The notes under the pieces are model-generated. The model saw only the letters and a list, made by a program, of their open reading frames with translations. It had not been told where the DNA came from and did no database searches. Both the position numbers and the translations under genes were made by a program. DNA of 64,000 bases, from NCBI GenBank assembly GCA_003993805.1, contig RSEF01000001.1, positions 67,048,849-67,112,848 on the forward strand, given 5' to 3'. The stretch is from Himantopus leucocephalus (Eukaryota; Chordata; Aves; Charadriiformes; Recurvirostridae). Below, in pieces: positions 1-22,200 of the stretch (positions are counted from its first letter, which is position 1; each line of letters begins with the position of its first letter).

Positions 1-3000
1 CCTGTTGGCATTTCTCCCCTTTTTAAATTTTAACTCAGTATTACTGGATATAACACAGAATGTGATAGAGTAAGTGATGGCACTTACAAATAAGAAAGAT
101 TCCTTCTTGCAGGACTTCTTGCACTGGACATCTCCTAATGCTGGCTAACTGCTGTAGCAGCAGTTATGTTGGCTTTCTGTTTGTATTCCTGACAGGAAAT
201 CGACTTTGGTCTGCTGTAAGGATCTTAAAACTTGGTTGTATTGTAAAATAGGGCGAATACATACAGATTGTACTGAAATTATGTACGTTTATACTCTATG
301 TGGGCATCATCTTCTGTTTACAGCTACTTTTGATAGCTGTAGATACACAGAACTCTGAAATAACAAGTCCAGGTTTACTTTTCAGTCCAGAAATAGGATC
401 ACCAAAAAACTGAAGATAGACAAAGTGAACATCCCACAAAGATGGTACAACCCATTTTTGAGTGGTATACAGCAGAGCTAGTGAAAGTTGGGGATTGATT
501 TCCCTTGAGAAAGGTACCAAGACAAGGCACAGGCTTCATCCTCAATTCTCACTCAGGTTTAGTTTGGGAAAGAAAACTGCAGTCTGACTGATTACCGATT
601 AAGGAAACAGAAAGCTCCCTAATTGCTACTGGCAAAGTACTTGGAGCTCTTGTAATAGCAGAAGGATCCAGAAATGATCACTGGAAGTGCTACTTTTACA
701 CCTGTTCCAGCTGTGAAGCTGTTATTTCTGTTTGCATAAACTGAAGTGGTTTTCCTAGGAAGAAAGGTTTATAGTTCCTCTGCACATGTGTGTGCCTCTG
801 CTCTCACAGTTTTGCAACTGTTGGCTAATTTAGAAAAGTAGCTGAGGCAGAATAAGATCTTTTCCTTCTCTTATATGCCTACATGGATGTTAAGGCTGCA
901 GCCTGTACTTAGTATTACTAGATAGCAGCCTCTTTATCACAGGCACCTTTATGACAGCAGTCACTGATAGAAAGGCCTCAAGTCAATCTCAGATGTTAAG
1001 CCTAAATGAAATCAATCAATGAGAACATCTTACTAGGTCAAGTTCTGGTGAAACTACTTTTTCCATCACTGTACCTAAAGAAAGCTGAGATTGACAACCT
1101 TCCGCCTCAGCATAAGATAAAGTTTATTGAAGAGACAAGATGGTGCAGTTCAGCAGTATTTCGTTCCTGTTCTGACTAGGGCAGGAACAGCAGTTTTTCA
1201 GTTATCCCTTTAAAGAGCCAGGATTCACCAGCCCTTACCCTTGCTTACTTTGCAAGTTACTCATGCTTTGTCACAGTATCTCTTCTGTCATTATAGTTGA
1301 TTTCTGACATGAAAGCTGCATTTCTCCCTGTTTTCTAAAGGCTATTCAGATCTAAAGGCTGCAGAGGGAAGTTACTACTAATTTGGACTGTTTTTCTAAA
1401 TGTATCCTGGTACTAATAGAAACCGGGAAACAGGGAGCACATGTTGTACCCCAGCCTGTTCTAGCAGAGGGAACCCATTCTCATTAGTGCCCACCTAGGA
1501 ACAGCAAAGCTGACAACACCCCGAGTCAATGTGACTGCAGCACTGAGAAAAAATAGCCTCAGTGACGGGGAGACACTTCTTCCAGCATTGACATTCTTTT
1601 ACTTCACAGAGCTGACACCCCCACCCCCCAAAAAAACCCCACCACACCTACAAATGCATTTTGTGCTTATTAATAGCAAACACTTGTCACTCCAGGGTAG
1701 AGAAAGCAGCTGGACCACAGCTATGTTGCACATGATACCCTCAGCTGAGGAAGATGAAGAAGTACAAAGCATGACTCTCAAGTGTGCTCTTTATTTTCTG
1801 AAATTAACCAGGTATGTCATCCTAAAACCAATCAAGGCATTGAGAACTCCAGCTATGTAACAGAACAAAGGTTGCTTAAGTCTAGAAGTAATTAACAGAT
1901 TAAGAATACTGTAGCAAGCAACCCTACAGTTCCAATACTCCTCTTCGGTTTGTTAGCTGCAAAAGCACCCAACCACACAGTAGGCATGAGCCATGTTTGC
2001 TACTCAGACTGGTCAAACAGATATAGAGGGGTGTGTATTCACTAGAAGTGATGTTTTAGGAAGTATTAAATCAAAGCCTCAGTAGCAGTTGATTGCTATA
2101 GAGCGCAACAGTTGCGCTTGCCATAGTAAGACCATGCCTTAAGCAGAAATGGTGCACCTCCCCTACTCAGTAACTTACTAACAAAGGACTTCTATTTAAG
2201 CTGATATTGCTGGCCACTGACCTACGCTCTAGGGTTAAACCACTCAGCATGCTCTAATAACAAAAGGCTCTTATGGTGCATCTAAGGTACTACCACAGTG
2301 ACCAAAAACCAAAACAACCCCAAACTCCCCCAAAAAAACCCCCCAAAACTAAGCTCCTATTCCTTGAAGTCTCAAACAGCATACTTCAACATATGTAAAG
2401 CCAACACCTCTGTACAAACCCTAACTCAATAACCACAGTGATATGTGGTATTTGTATTTATTGCATGTAAAGTATTTGGGCAATGTAGAAGCCACCTAGT
2501 AAAAGTAAACGGAAAGCAAGTTCTTCAGGTCAGTGTTTAGTACCCTCACCTAATTAGAAAGAAGTTATTTCACGTCAGATTGCAGAACCTCAGAATGTTT
2601 TGTGAAGTTTAACAAAACATGAGTGGTTCTTAAGTAGAGTCACTGTATAGAAGTACTACTCCTATGTACTTCTTCCACAGAAGGAGGCGAAAAAAAAAAA
2701 TAATCCCTTCAGCGTAAACACTTTCTACCAACTCTGTGAAGACCTTTCAAAGCAGAGGCACTAGTGAGAAAATGTAGTGCTTCACCTAACCACCACATAA
2801 AGCTCATACAACGAATAGAAGAGAAAGTGGCGCCTCCAGTTCAACCTGTCTACATTACAATTTGGTGTCAACAGATTTAGCTCAAGTTAGATTAAGTATT
2901 CACAGTGCTTTGCCATACTAAAGAGTGAAAAAGTTTAGGAACAGCAGCATTAAGGAGTAACTAACAGACAAGAGAAAATTAGAAAATTGTAGAAAGCAGG

Positions 3001-3549
3001 ACTGCTGTAGCTATAGGGAAAGCTACACCAGTTAAAAGCAGGGTTACCAAATACCATGGAGGATGGTATAAGCTCAGAGGTGGTGAGCCACTTCTGGTTG
3101 CTGCGGCTCGCACCTTTAGTGAAAGGAGATTTTTATTTCTTGCGTTATCTCAGCTGTAAAAGCTACTGCTGCCTATTCTGGACAGGGGAGCGAAGTCACA
3201 CATAGTTCAGTGCAAGCTAGCAGGACTTCAGTTCCAATGCTATTTTTAAATGCCCTATCTCATCTTTCTTGATACCTCAGTAAACACATAACTTCTCAAA
3301 TACTTATTTCAACTGGCAAGTTCAGTACAGCTCTTGGATACCAGGTATATTTTGGCTAAACAGCACAGCAGGTTTGTCAACACAAAACCCATCCACAGTC
3401 ATACACTGCACAGATAAGTGTGGCTGTGCCAGTGTGGCAAGGAACGAGGACTGCAAACTGCCTGCTGTACGAAGGACCTGAACGCTCAAGACAACCCCTT
3501 CGTTTCTTTGTGCTAGCCAACAAGATAAGCTTACTATGTAAAATCTAGA
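1..3549. other. Non-coding DNA downstream of HSP90B1
   Basis: No exon that I can recognise on either strand. Open frames here are short (at most about 110 codons), lack flanking splice signals and match no family I know. In mammals the next gene beyond HSP90B1 is the small convergent gene C12orf73, but I could not find its coding sequence. This stretch may hold its 3' UTR or simply spacer. An A/C-rich low-complexity patch lies at about 2300-2350 and a 17-bp palindrome at 2102-2118. Confidence 0.6.
2102..2118. repeat. 17-bp CpG-containing palindrome
   Basis: The arms agcgcaac and gttgcgct flank a single central base, giving a near-perfect inverted repeat. It sits in otherwise A/T-rich sequence more than 1.4 kb beyond the HSP90B1 polyadenylation signal. 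No function is implied by the sequence itself. Confidence 0.6.
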
Positions 3550-3570
3550 GTTAGTGGTGTTTGGGAACAT

Positions 3571-3576
3571 TTTATT
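3571..3576 (-). terminator. HSP90B1: HSP90B1 polyadenylation signal (AATAAA)
   Basis: The plus strand reads tttatt, that is AATAAA on the gene strand, about 214 bases after the HSP90B1 stop codon. It is the first canonical signal after the stop. Cleavage would be expected near position 3550, giving a 3' UTR of roughly 240 nt. The exact cleavage site is inferred. Confidence 0.65.
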
Positions 3577-3789
3577 TTGTACATGACAAGATTTTACACC
3601 AAGTCAGTTAAATAATACAAATTTACATTCATGAGGAATGTTTTTAGAAAAGTCAACTTAAAAAAAAAAAATCCTCCTTTACCCTTAAACCCCATACCAT
3701 CCCTCAACATTTTACAGTGGAAAAAAACAAAACAATCTAATTCACATTCCCTCCTAACCCCCCAGTGCAGGACGGTAGTTGAGTGCAGC

Positions 3790-12703
<8,914 letters not shown>

Positions 12704-12719
12704 TCACCGAAATCCTCCC

Positions 12720-13134
12720 CACGGTTTTAGGCTCAGTTATGTCCCTCCACTCCCCCTCCGCCCCCCCCCCGAGAAAACTTCAGCCCGACGGGAGACATCA
12801 GAGCTGGGGGAAGGGGACGGACCCCCCCGCCCCCGCTTCCCCTCCGCCTCCCACCCGTGACGGCGCATGAGCCGTATCAGACACACCGTTCCCCTCCCCC
12901 CGCTCCCCGGAGAGCGGCGCCGGCAGCAGCCCCGGGAGAGCAAGGCTGGAGCCCGGGCACCGCTTCCCCCTCCCCTCGGTACGCCCGCGGGGAGCAAAGC
13001 CGGGACGGGAGAGAGGCAGGGGGTGCCCCCTCAGACGCCACGGGCCCCACCTCGCTTCTCGTCGGCCTCCGTCACCCTTACCCTAGCAAAAACCGGGGGA
13101 CGGACCTGTGTGTGTTTGTGTTTTTCGCCGAGAC
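12720..13134 (-). promoter_or_regulatory. HSP90B1: CpG island at the 5' end of HSP90B1 (truncated by gap)
   Basis: A sharply G+C- and CpG-rich block directly upstream of exon 2, ending in an assembly gap. This is the expected place for intron 1, exon 1 and the promoter. On the gene strand I find no ATG followed by a signal-peptide-like stretch, and no CCAAT-N9-CCACG ER-stress element before the gap, so the transcription start and stress elements probably lie in or beyond the missing bases. Confidence 0.65.
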
Positions 13135-13234
13135 NNNNNNNNNNNNNNNNNNNNNNNNNNNNNNNNNNNNNNNNNNNNNNNNNNNNNNNNNNNNNNNNNN
13201 NNNNNNNNNNNNNNNNNNNNNNNNNNNNNNNNNN
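13135..13234. other. Assembly gap (100 N)
   Basis: Exactly 100 undetermined bases, the conventional size for a gap of unknown length. It follows very GC-rich sequence and is followed by a CR1 remnant. It is the likeliest location of HSP90B1 exon 1 and its promoter. Confidence 0.99.
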
Positions 13235-13275
13235 AGTGCAGGACCTGGCACTTGGCCTTGTTGAACCTCATACAG
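13235..13275 (-). mobile_element. CR1 LINE reverse-transcriptase fragment
   Basis: Read on the minus strand, the bases next to the gap translate as MRFNKAKCQVLH. This closely resembles the MKFNKAKCKVLHLG stretch found in the reverse transcriptase of avian CR1 retrotransposons. The similarity stops abruptly upstream of the Met and runs into the gap at the other end, so only about 40 bp can be supported. The assignment rests on recognising this short conserved stretch. Confidence 0.6.
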
Positions 13276-16200
13276 TTTTTGCATTGTCTTTATACGTTCA
13301 TCCCCATGAAGAGACATTAAGACTGGAAAGAGCCATTTCTCAAATATTTCAACTATTCTTTGCACAGACATATGTGTGTATGCATGTATTTAAAATAAGT
13401 ATTTCTCTAACTTTTAAATATGGAAAGTGTATATATATATTTTTTGTGGTTATGCAAATTGCCACCCCCTTGCAAACGTGTCATGACTTCTCTCTTCTTG
13501 TGTCCCAGAAAGAAGCTCTTTGCAGTACTACCAGTGGTGGTTAATAGACAACCTTTCAGCAACATTTGTTTATGTCGGGAGAAAGAGTCGTTATTCCTCC
13601 ATTCAGAGATATCGTAAGTAAACTGCAGTAGCCGGTGAACTCTAGACCTGTTGACTGTACAGAAATGAGTGCCAGGATCTCAATGAATAGCTGGAGGTAT
13701 AATTTATTTTTTATCTTTGGCTTTTGTTTCTTATATGTTAGGTCAAACTTAACATACCTGGAAAATAGATAGTAAGAGAGTGTCAATTAGAAAAAAATCT
13801 TTGAGCTTTCTCAGGGTAAGGCAAAATATTTTCTTTTGTAATTAATTTTGTAAAATTCAGGTTTATATCAATGTAAAACCTGTATACCAATCACATGTGT
13901 AAGTATATTTAAAAAGAAGGAAGATCCTTATATTGGGACTGTGTAATGTATTTTAAAGATGAGACCACAATTTTCTCCTTACTAGACTTTGAATGATGAT
14001 AGTCCATATTGACCAGGTGGATCTGAGTCTAGCTAGGAAGTCACCTTAGCCAAGCAAGCGGTACCTAGAGCACAGGCCATATGGGGACTAAGGCACAGGC
14101 CTGAGCTTAAATGCAGCTGGGGAGCCAAAGGGTGGGAGGCGTGTGGGTGGAGGCACAGATAAGGCTTCTCACAGCTCTTCCGACAGGACCCTGGTCCATG
14201 TTATGCAGCTGTGCTGTATCAGAGCATACCTGGAACACTGGTAGCTGAAGTCTGGGGGGTGGATGGATGAGTATGATAACAAATATTTCTGTAGAGAAGA
14301 AAGATTGCAGGCTGCTTAAGGTCGTTAGAGTCTCTTTGTGCGCTTAGGGTTTTGACTCTGAAGTGGTATTTCCTGCTTTGAGTTAGGGGGTAGTGAAAAA
14401 CCCTGGCTTTTGGATGTTCTAGCTACGCAGGCAAGTATGAAATCTCTCTTCTTACTGCTGCTATGGTGTGAATTCAGGAAACTCCAGCGACCCCTTGTAC
14501 TTTCATCACTGTAAAAGTGGTAGATAGCATGAGCAGCTTAGTAAGTGAGCTACAGGATAATATAATGAAAAAGAAATAAAGTATTGATCAGGACAAAGCT
14601 CTTTTTCTCTAGGGTGTGTTGTTATTCTATGCTGGACTTGGTTTCTTGGTTCTGGAGTATACTAGTCACAAAACTCCTTTTCAGGTGTTTTCTATGATGC
14701 TAAACCATCCTTTCTATTTCTGGGCCAAATGATTTAATTATTGCATGCCAAGTGGAACAGCTTTAATAGGGGTGAAAATATCTATTGTTTTGGATACTCA
14801 AGATTAGAAGCCTATCTACTTTTCTGATGTGCTTTTAGCCTGGCATTTCTCAATCATTGTAAGTGCTAACTCATTTGACTCTCTGTTTCATCTCCTGGTG
14901 TACGAACATTTCATCCGTAGCTGCCTCGCTGTCCTTATGTATTAGGAGCTTTTTTTCAGTCTTTGTGAAAAGTGTGTGTTTCATTTGGTGGCAAGGCTGT
15001 TGAAAATTGTTTCCTTGCCAGCATGCGAGTCCTTCTGCAGATCTAATCCTGGATTGTCTCTCTCTTGAATATTGCGTGTGAAGTAGGAGGGATATTTAAT
15101 GGGAGAAAGGATGCATCTCCAAAGGTAAATAGTGTTGGTAGGATGAGAGTATCCTAGCTAGGTGATGAGTTGACTGCACAAATGTAGCTATAGAATGCAA
15201 TGCTGCTTAGACTACAGCTACGTGTTGAATAAAAGGTTTACAAGGCTGGGGTTTTTTTTGGTAAGCTATCTTTTATTCAGTTCTATCTGAAAGGTAGCAA
15301 GCCAGCATGCGGTTGTAACTCTCAGTATTTCTGAAAGCAAAACGATTTTTAGAGTGTATGAGAACTACTATGACAGATGGAAAAACTGTGCAGTTTTTCT
15401 TTGAGTCACAGATAATTGTCAGCAATCTGATACTGATGGATGGTGCAATAAAGCCATTATATGTTATGTTGTATTATGTTATTTATCCAGAGCTATGATA
15501 TTGATTTGGAGGGTTGAATGTAAAGAAGTACATTTGAGAATTTTATATAATAATGATTTTTTTCCCCCCCTATTCATTCTGTTTGTATCCAACAGGTAAC
15601 AGGTTGTGAAAACACCTGTAGGAATGATTATGTAATGAAAGCAGACAGTAATAAAATTTAGAATAGAAAAATAGGCTTTGGATCTGACAAGATGTTGTGT
15701 AAGATAAAATGCTGTCATGCCTGAGTTAGGCTTATTAAAGCTACGGGGGAGAGAGAGGGGGGAGTGAATCTTCTGCATTCTCCCAAAAGACAGGAACAGT
15801 CAAAAGAGACATGCTGAAATCTGTTGTAATAGTTTTGCACCAAATGATTCAGAAGTTCTCCAGCTACAAGACCTAGACACTTCTAAAGAAGTGAATGCCT
15901 CATGCTGTGAGTTTTTATGAATAGCAATGCAATATATGTGATTGTTTTAAAGAAGCAGCAGAATGCAGTGGAGGATATGCTGAAATTATCAATCGTATGA
16001 AACTAATGAACTCTTTAAAAGGATTGGCCGTTGATTTTTAAGAGCAAATGTGTCTGTCTATGGCTTTAGATTTTTCTGAGTAACTAGTGTTTTAAGAATG
16101 GTGTGTTAATAGGCTGTAATAGATTTTAGTGTACACCTTGGAGTAGAATTTCAAAGGGACCCGTTATCTGAATTTAAGTCTATCAATAAGCATCTAGATT

Positions 16201-19200
16201 TTCAAAAGATATCAGTGCTCAACAGGACATGAGAGGCAAACCTTAAGCCAGACTGCAAATTCAATCTGCATCCAGCAATTCCTAATTGTTGTTATTATTA
16301 AGTGAGAGAAGTGGGAGCTGCTAAGCATTTAACACTTCTGGAAACATTGCCTCTTAGCTTGTTCCCACTCAATTAGAGGCAAAACTCCTGTTGATTTCAT
16401 ATGTGCATGATCAAGCCTTTAGGTCTTATTTCATAATTTTGTCACTCAAAGATGTACGTTACACTGCAATGACAGAGATCTGTCATAGTTTCTTGTGCTA
16501 TTCTGTGTTTTCGTGTTGATACTAAATTTTCCTGAACTCTAAAATGCAAAAGTTGTTTTGTCTCTCTTCCAATTTTTATAAAGGTTGATCTAGAAGAGAC
16601 ATAAAGATATCTTCAGTTATTTGCCAAAAATGGATTTCCATGAGAAATTTTTGAATTGCGCACACTGGAAACTAAGGGTAGACTAGAAAATAAGGCCCTT
16701 CAGGTAGGGTGAATTATCATTTATTTAAAGAGTGATGGTGTTTCCTGGCAGGAACACTACAAAATGTTTGTAGTGTTTAATTCGTGCAAGATACCCACCA
16801 TGAGTTTGCCAGATGGCACAGTGACACACTGGATGGTTTTAATGCCGCATTTCTTCTGTGTACAATTCTTATCAGTAAGAAGCTCCCAGAATAAACAGGC
16901 TTATTGGCTTTATGGTGCTTTTGCTCTATGCTGATCACAGTATACAACTCACCTTGCCATGTTTGGTCAGCAGATGTGTTTGGATGTTATTGCCAAGTCC
17001 ACGGCCTCCCTACAGAATGACCTGCTAGTGATTGCCCTCACTGATGGTTTTTCTACTGTGCTTCTGTGAGACTGTTGTCATTAACCCAGCAATTGTGCAG
17101 TAAGTTCTACAACATACGATTCAGTTCTTTAGGATATTGAGGTTTCTTGGCTGGGCATCTGCTACTTAATATATCGGAAAACAGGGGACAAAGGCAAACA
17201 TGTATTTAATTTCATATTAGAAAATGCAGAGAATATGAAAAACACTATAAATTAACTGTCTATTTACTTATTGTGAAATGAAATAGTCTGACCCCTTCTT
17301 CCAATAAAACTGATTATAGGGTTCAGAAATTACTTAGATTGCAGATTGAAGCTGTACCAATTTTATCTGAGAGATCACTGTAATTGCAGCAATAGAGTGC
17401 CTGCAAATTCATGTTGCTTAGTAACGTTATGGACAAAGTTATGAGGAAGGAGTCACACTTTTTAACATATATGTACTTTCAGTGACGTCTCTGAAAGTCA
17501 TTCACTACTTGCATATTGTTATTTTAGCGTTATGCCCTGGCAAGACACAGTTCCTGCATTCTGTGTTCCTTGAACTTGTGCCTGTGAAGACTTACCACAA
17601 TGAATAACTTTGTGCAAGGAGTAGTTAAAGCGTCACAGAGACTGCGAAGTCAAGTGTATCCATAAGTCTTTGCAGGTTCCAGACATGGTGTAATTATGCT
17701 AAAGTTAGTTAAAAGTGCAGTATAACTGCAATGCGATGTACCATAATAGATTTTGTGGAGAGGATGCACAGGCTTGCCCCATAAAAGGGAGAGCCGTGCA
17801 GGGGGAGACAGATGACAGATGATAATCATATTAAGCGAACATGAAGACTATGATGCATCTATCTTTGCCTTCACCTGACTTAATATTTGTGCTCACATAT
17901 TCTTATGGTTATAGGTGGTAACGGTATCAAAAGTATCTATTAACAGAAAATTAGAAATTAACTAAAAAGTTTTAATTCCATGCGCATACTCTCAAATCTA
18001 GGCCCAAAAGGGGAAAAAAAAATCTTTCAACCAGTGAATACTAGCATCCTGTTTTTGCCAAGTCTTAGCGCTGTAAAATGTTGTGAGGAGGGAATCCTTG
18101 AAAGACTATGGGAGATGGGTAGAATCTCCAGAAAGAAAAGTAAGTAGTGTGCTGAAGAGAGGTGATCCTGATTTTTAGGAGGAAGATAAATTAAAATATT
18201 CACATATACCTGATTGTTCTCTGGAAAATATAGGCTAAATGAAAGATTTATGTGCTATGTTTCAGAAAAAAATATGATTAATGGATTAGCTAACTTGTAG
18301 GAGCTAGTCTCATGTAGCTAAGATGTACAGGGTCAGATCTGTTTGATGGAATTCTTTGAAGATTTTCACAGGATGCAGAGCAGACATGGCTGCTCTTGAC
18401 TTCTGTTGTCTTCAGTGAGCATGTGCCATACATCTTCAGCTTTGCAGATATTATATTAGCTGTAACTATCCCAAGACTTACATGTTTTAATGGTGGTCAT
18501 GGTGGGCTCATAATTGTAATACAACCTTCTGAGTATTGAGGAAGAGGTTTCATTTGGTTTTCTTTTTTTATTCTCCCCCCTCCCCCCCCCACCCCCCCCA
18601 AATTGCTACAGGCATATTTTTCATTTGCAGCAACATAAGATTTTATGCCAAAATGCATGGGGCTTTAAACTAATTTAATTAAAATGAATAGTTCTATATT
18701 AGGCCATATTTTTAAACTAATATGTGTTGACACAGCTGTCATTATTTGTTAATGATTTAATTTGGGGCAAAAGTAGTAGACCATGTTTAAAAAAAACCAA
18801 CAACTTACTGTCATGTTACTACATCAAACTTAAAGCAACTGTAAAAAGAATGCAGTCATACTATACTATCAAGTACGAAGCACTGAGCTGTTTTTTTGTT
18901 ATTGTATTTTTTTTTAAAATGCCTCTTTTCCCTAACTGTGCGGAAGGTTACTTCTTTCAGACACAGTCAAATTAGAATAAAGTTAAGGCAGAAGTTTTTT
19001 TTATGCAGAAGACATTACAGTTAATTTGATTTGGATAGAACAAAATCTCGTTCTTGTAATCAAATGAGGTGTGTGTTCTAAGGATCAGAGAAGAGTTAGC
19101 AGTATGATGAGTGCATTCTCGTTTGCATTTGTGCTAAGGCTATGAAAAGGTTGCGCAAGTGTAACCAAGCAGCGTGGACACTTATTTTGACATGAGTTCA

Positions 19201-22200
19201 TATTTTGCTTTAGGACAGAAACGATATCCTCTTGATATAGGGTAAATTGCAATAAAACATTCTTAAACCAAGATAATAATTTTATATGGCTTTAATTACA
19301 GCATCTGAAAATCAGATGAAGTTAAACCAGTGCAATTTTTCCAAGTAAATGAGGCCTGAGATGACCTGTATGTTTCTCTAACAGGGTGTAAGTTGAAATG
19401 TGTGAAGTACAATTTATGCTTGCTTTAAAGCCCATTTATTCTAATCCAGTGGTGTAACACGTCATTGGTTTTCCTTGGAGAAACTTTCCTCTTTATTTTT
19501 TATTATTTAAATCTTGTTTATGCCAATAACATTCAAACATCCTTCCCTTCCTGACTAGTTAGCATTGCAGTGTGAGAGTAGTCATCCTTTTCAGGCAAGT
19601 GGTTGTGTAACCGGATGGTAACTTGTGGATTTTCCAAAGCAAGAGCAATGGATGCTGGAGGAGGCTGCCAGAAACTGGAGGGGAAAAAAAAAATGTTACT
19701 GATCTATATCATAGTTTTCCAAAGCCTGCAGAAGCAAGAAAATATTTCTATGTGTTTGATATGATACATACGTATTGTATGTCTGTTCTAAAGATATACG
19801 TACAAAAAGAGAAATACATACACCTATCAGCGTGCTGTTGCTGAAATCATTAGCTTTACTGAGAAGGAGTATGTGTTAGCCCAGAGATGAATACGGGCCA
19901 GGAGTATTTATTTCTGCTATAAACCCAACAGTTACACGGTTGATGTGGGTGTCTGGGTCTGCCACAGCTTTGGCTCAGTGAACAGACTCCTTTACCAGCA
20001 TAAAGCACATCTCATGTTAGTGACGCTTTGTGAGGAGAGAAAGACTCACCATTTGATCTGGTTGCAGGAGTGGGGCTTCCAACTTAATGTGGGGTAAAAA
20101 TGTTAAAAGGTGCTTAGTTTTTTGTTTTGTTTTCTTACTTCCATTCCTGAGAGGGTGATGGAGACAGAAACATAGACCAGTCTTTTCTGATACGAATCAA
20201 AACTTTGGAGATGCACAAGACCAGACAAAGTAATAGGACTACATGGTTGGAGACAAATCCAATAGGTCTGGCATTAGAGAATAAATTTTACTATTTATTT
20301 TCTCTGAATAAAGTATCTGTTTTCAAGGAAAATTCTGTGAAGAGAGGTTGCATTTTTACAGTATAAGTGTGATATATTCAGTTTGAAGCAATACTACATT
20401 GTCTCTTGGCTTTGAGATCTTGATGTTGTTTAAAAGAAGGTAAACCCATCTCTTTTTAAAGGGTTTTTTGAATTATAGGCCCTGTCTGTAGTAACAGGAA
20501 ATGTCACACAATCTTAATAAGGCTGTTTTCCATAGGTTTTGACTGGCAAAGTTTCAGTATATGAACTTGAAGGTTGTTACAACGGGCTTTTTCTTTGTTT
20601 TGAAATTTCAAGTAGAGATTGTCTAGGAAAATGTATAAATTGGTAATTAAACTATTCTGGTTTAGAACAGGGATTGGAAATGGAAGGCTGTGTCCTGTGT
20701 GCTGCAGATACCCCTCTGAAAATCTGCTTGACTGCAGTCAAGTTGCAAGTCTCTTGCAATTTAATTGTAATTTAAGTCTAATCGCACTTTGCGTGTGCTC
20801 AACAGAACTTGGCTGAACCTTCCTGAAGGTGCCACTCTGCGAAGCCACATTGACCCCAGAGGGCTATGGTATGACGTTCATACAAAGCTTGTGTTCATAT
20901 CATGTTTCAGTGTAACTTTATTTGATTAGTTCAGTTATTCAGGCAAACAAACTGTCCATCAAAAATAATCTTTTTTTTTTTTTTAGAGACGAAATTTCCT
21001 TTTGCTTGCATGTGTTCAGGGAAAAAAAATATTTGTAGTAATTCAGTTCTTGTGGTGTGGTGTTTTTTTTTATTATTAGGAGTTTTGGCGTGAGGTTTTT
21101 TGTGGGTGAAGGATATTTCCCTTTTTGCTTCTATGCAGGTTATGCTTTGCAGGGCAAGATTAATCTTTTAGTTGGAGGTCAGGGACAGCTGGCAGAGTTT
21201 TCAAGCCATCTTAAGAATAGTAAAAAGTCAGGGCTATATATAAAGTGCTGAGCAATAAGTGACATGTAATTATATGATCACCTCACCTAAATTTGTCTGT
21301 AAAGGAAACGGTGTTTTATGGTATGTGAAGAATTTGAAACCTTATTCAAGTTTCATTAGTCTCTTTAAAGATTGACAGCTGTTCACCATTTCCCCCAAGC
21401 TCTTCAAATTTATTGTCAGTGTTATCTCTGCCCAGCTGGGTTGTTGAAAACAACCCAGTTCCCCAGGTATGGGGGGAATCCTGCCAGCTGATGGCTTACA
21501 GCCTCGTGTTCCTTGCCTGCTCATGAAGCCATTGAAAATAAGATCATAGGATGGGTGTTTACTGAGCTCTGGTTGGGTAGAGTGTGTGTGTGGGGAAAAA
21601 CAGTCCTGCTTAGTCTCATAATGTGATGTGACATGCTATGCATGTAATCGAGTCAGTCGTGTAGAGGAGGGAGTTCCAGTGACGGAGAGACAAGACAGCA
21701 AATGCTATGACATCATCTGTTTCTGCGGTCCTAAGGTGAGGCATGTCTTGGGGGACAAATTTCCTAGCTCCTGTGCTTGGAACTCCTTGGTGGTCACTCT
21801 TTGCAAGCGAAAGGGCAGCGTCAGCGGGTGTAACGTGGAGGACACTCTGGCCCATGCCTGCTTGTCTGTGCAGTCCAGACATATTCTTTGCTCTGAGCTA
21901 TTCTAATTCAGATTGGTATAATATAGAGATGGCTGAGCTACCTTTCCAGTATTTCTGCCAGGACCAGAAGCAGTTTGGTGTGACAGCACCAGGTTCTGTA
22001 CAAGCTAATTTGCTCTGCCCAGAGGCAGATACTTTGAATTATTAGCTAGAAGTGGAATAAATTAGCCCATGGGAACTCTGGGCTGCTGTAGCTGGATTAG
22101 TTTTCAGATTACTTGGAAGCAGTCCATGCACTAGAGACCAGGGCAACCAATTTTTTTGGTAGATATATGTGGCCCCTGCTTCTTGTGGAATGTCATTTGA

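Noticed and set aside
1531..1860. 109-codon plus-strand frame downstream of HSP90B1, considered as the convergent neighbour C12orf73
   Set aside because: The sequence does not resemble that small mitochondrial protein and there are no supporting splice sites.
12857..13544. Long open frames on both strands spanning the 100-N gap
   Set aside because: Their length comes from the undetermined bases being counted as open sequence. The flanking translations are of GC-rich composition and unrelated to each other.
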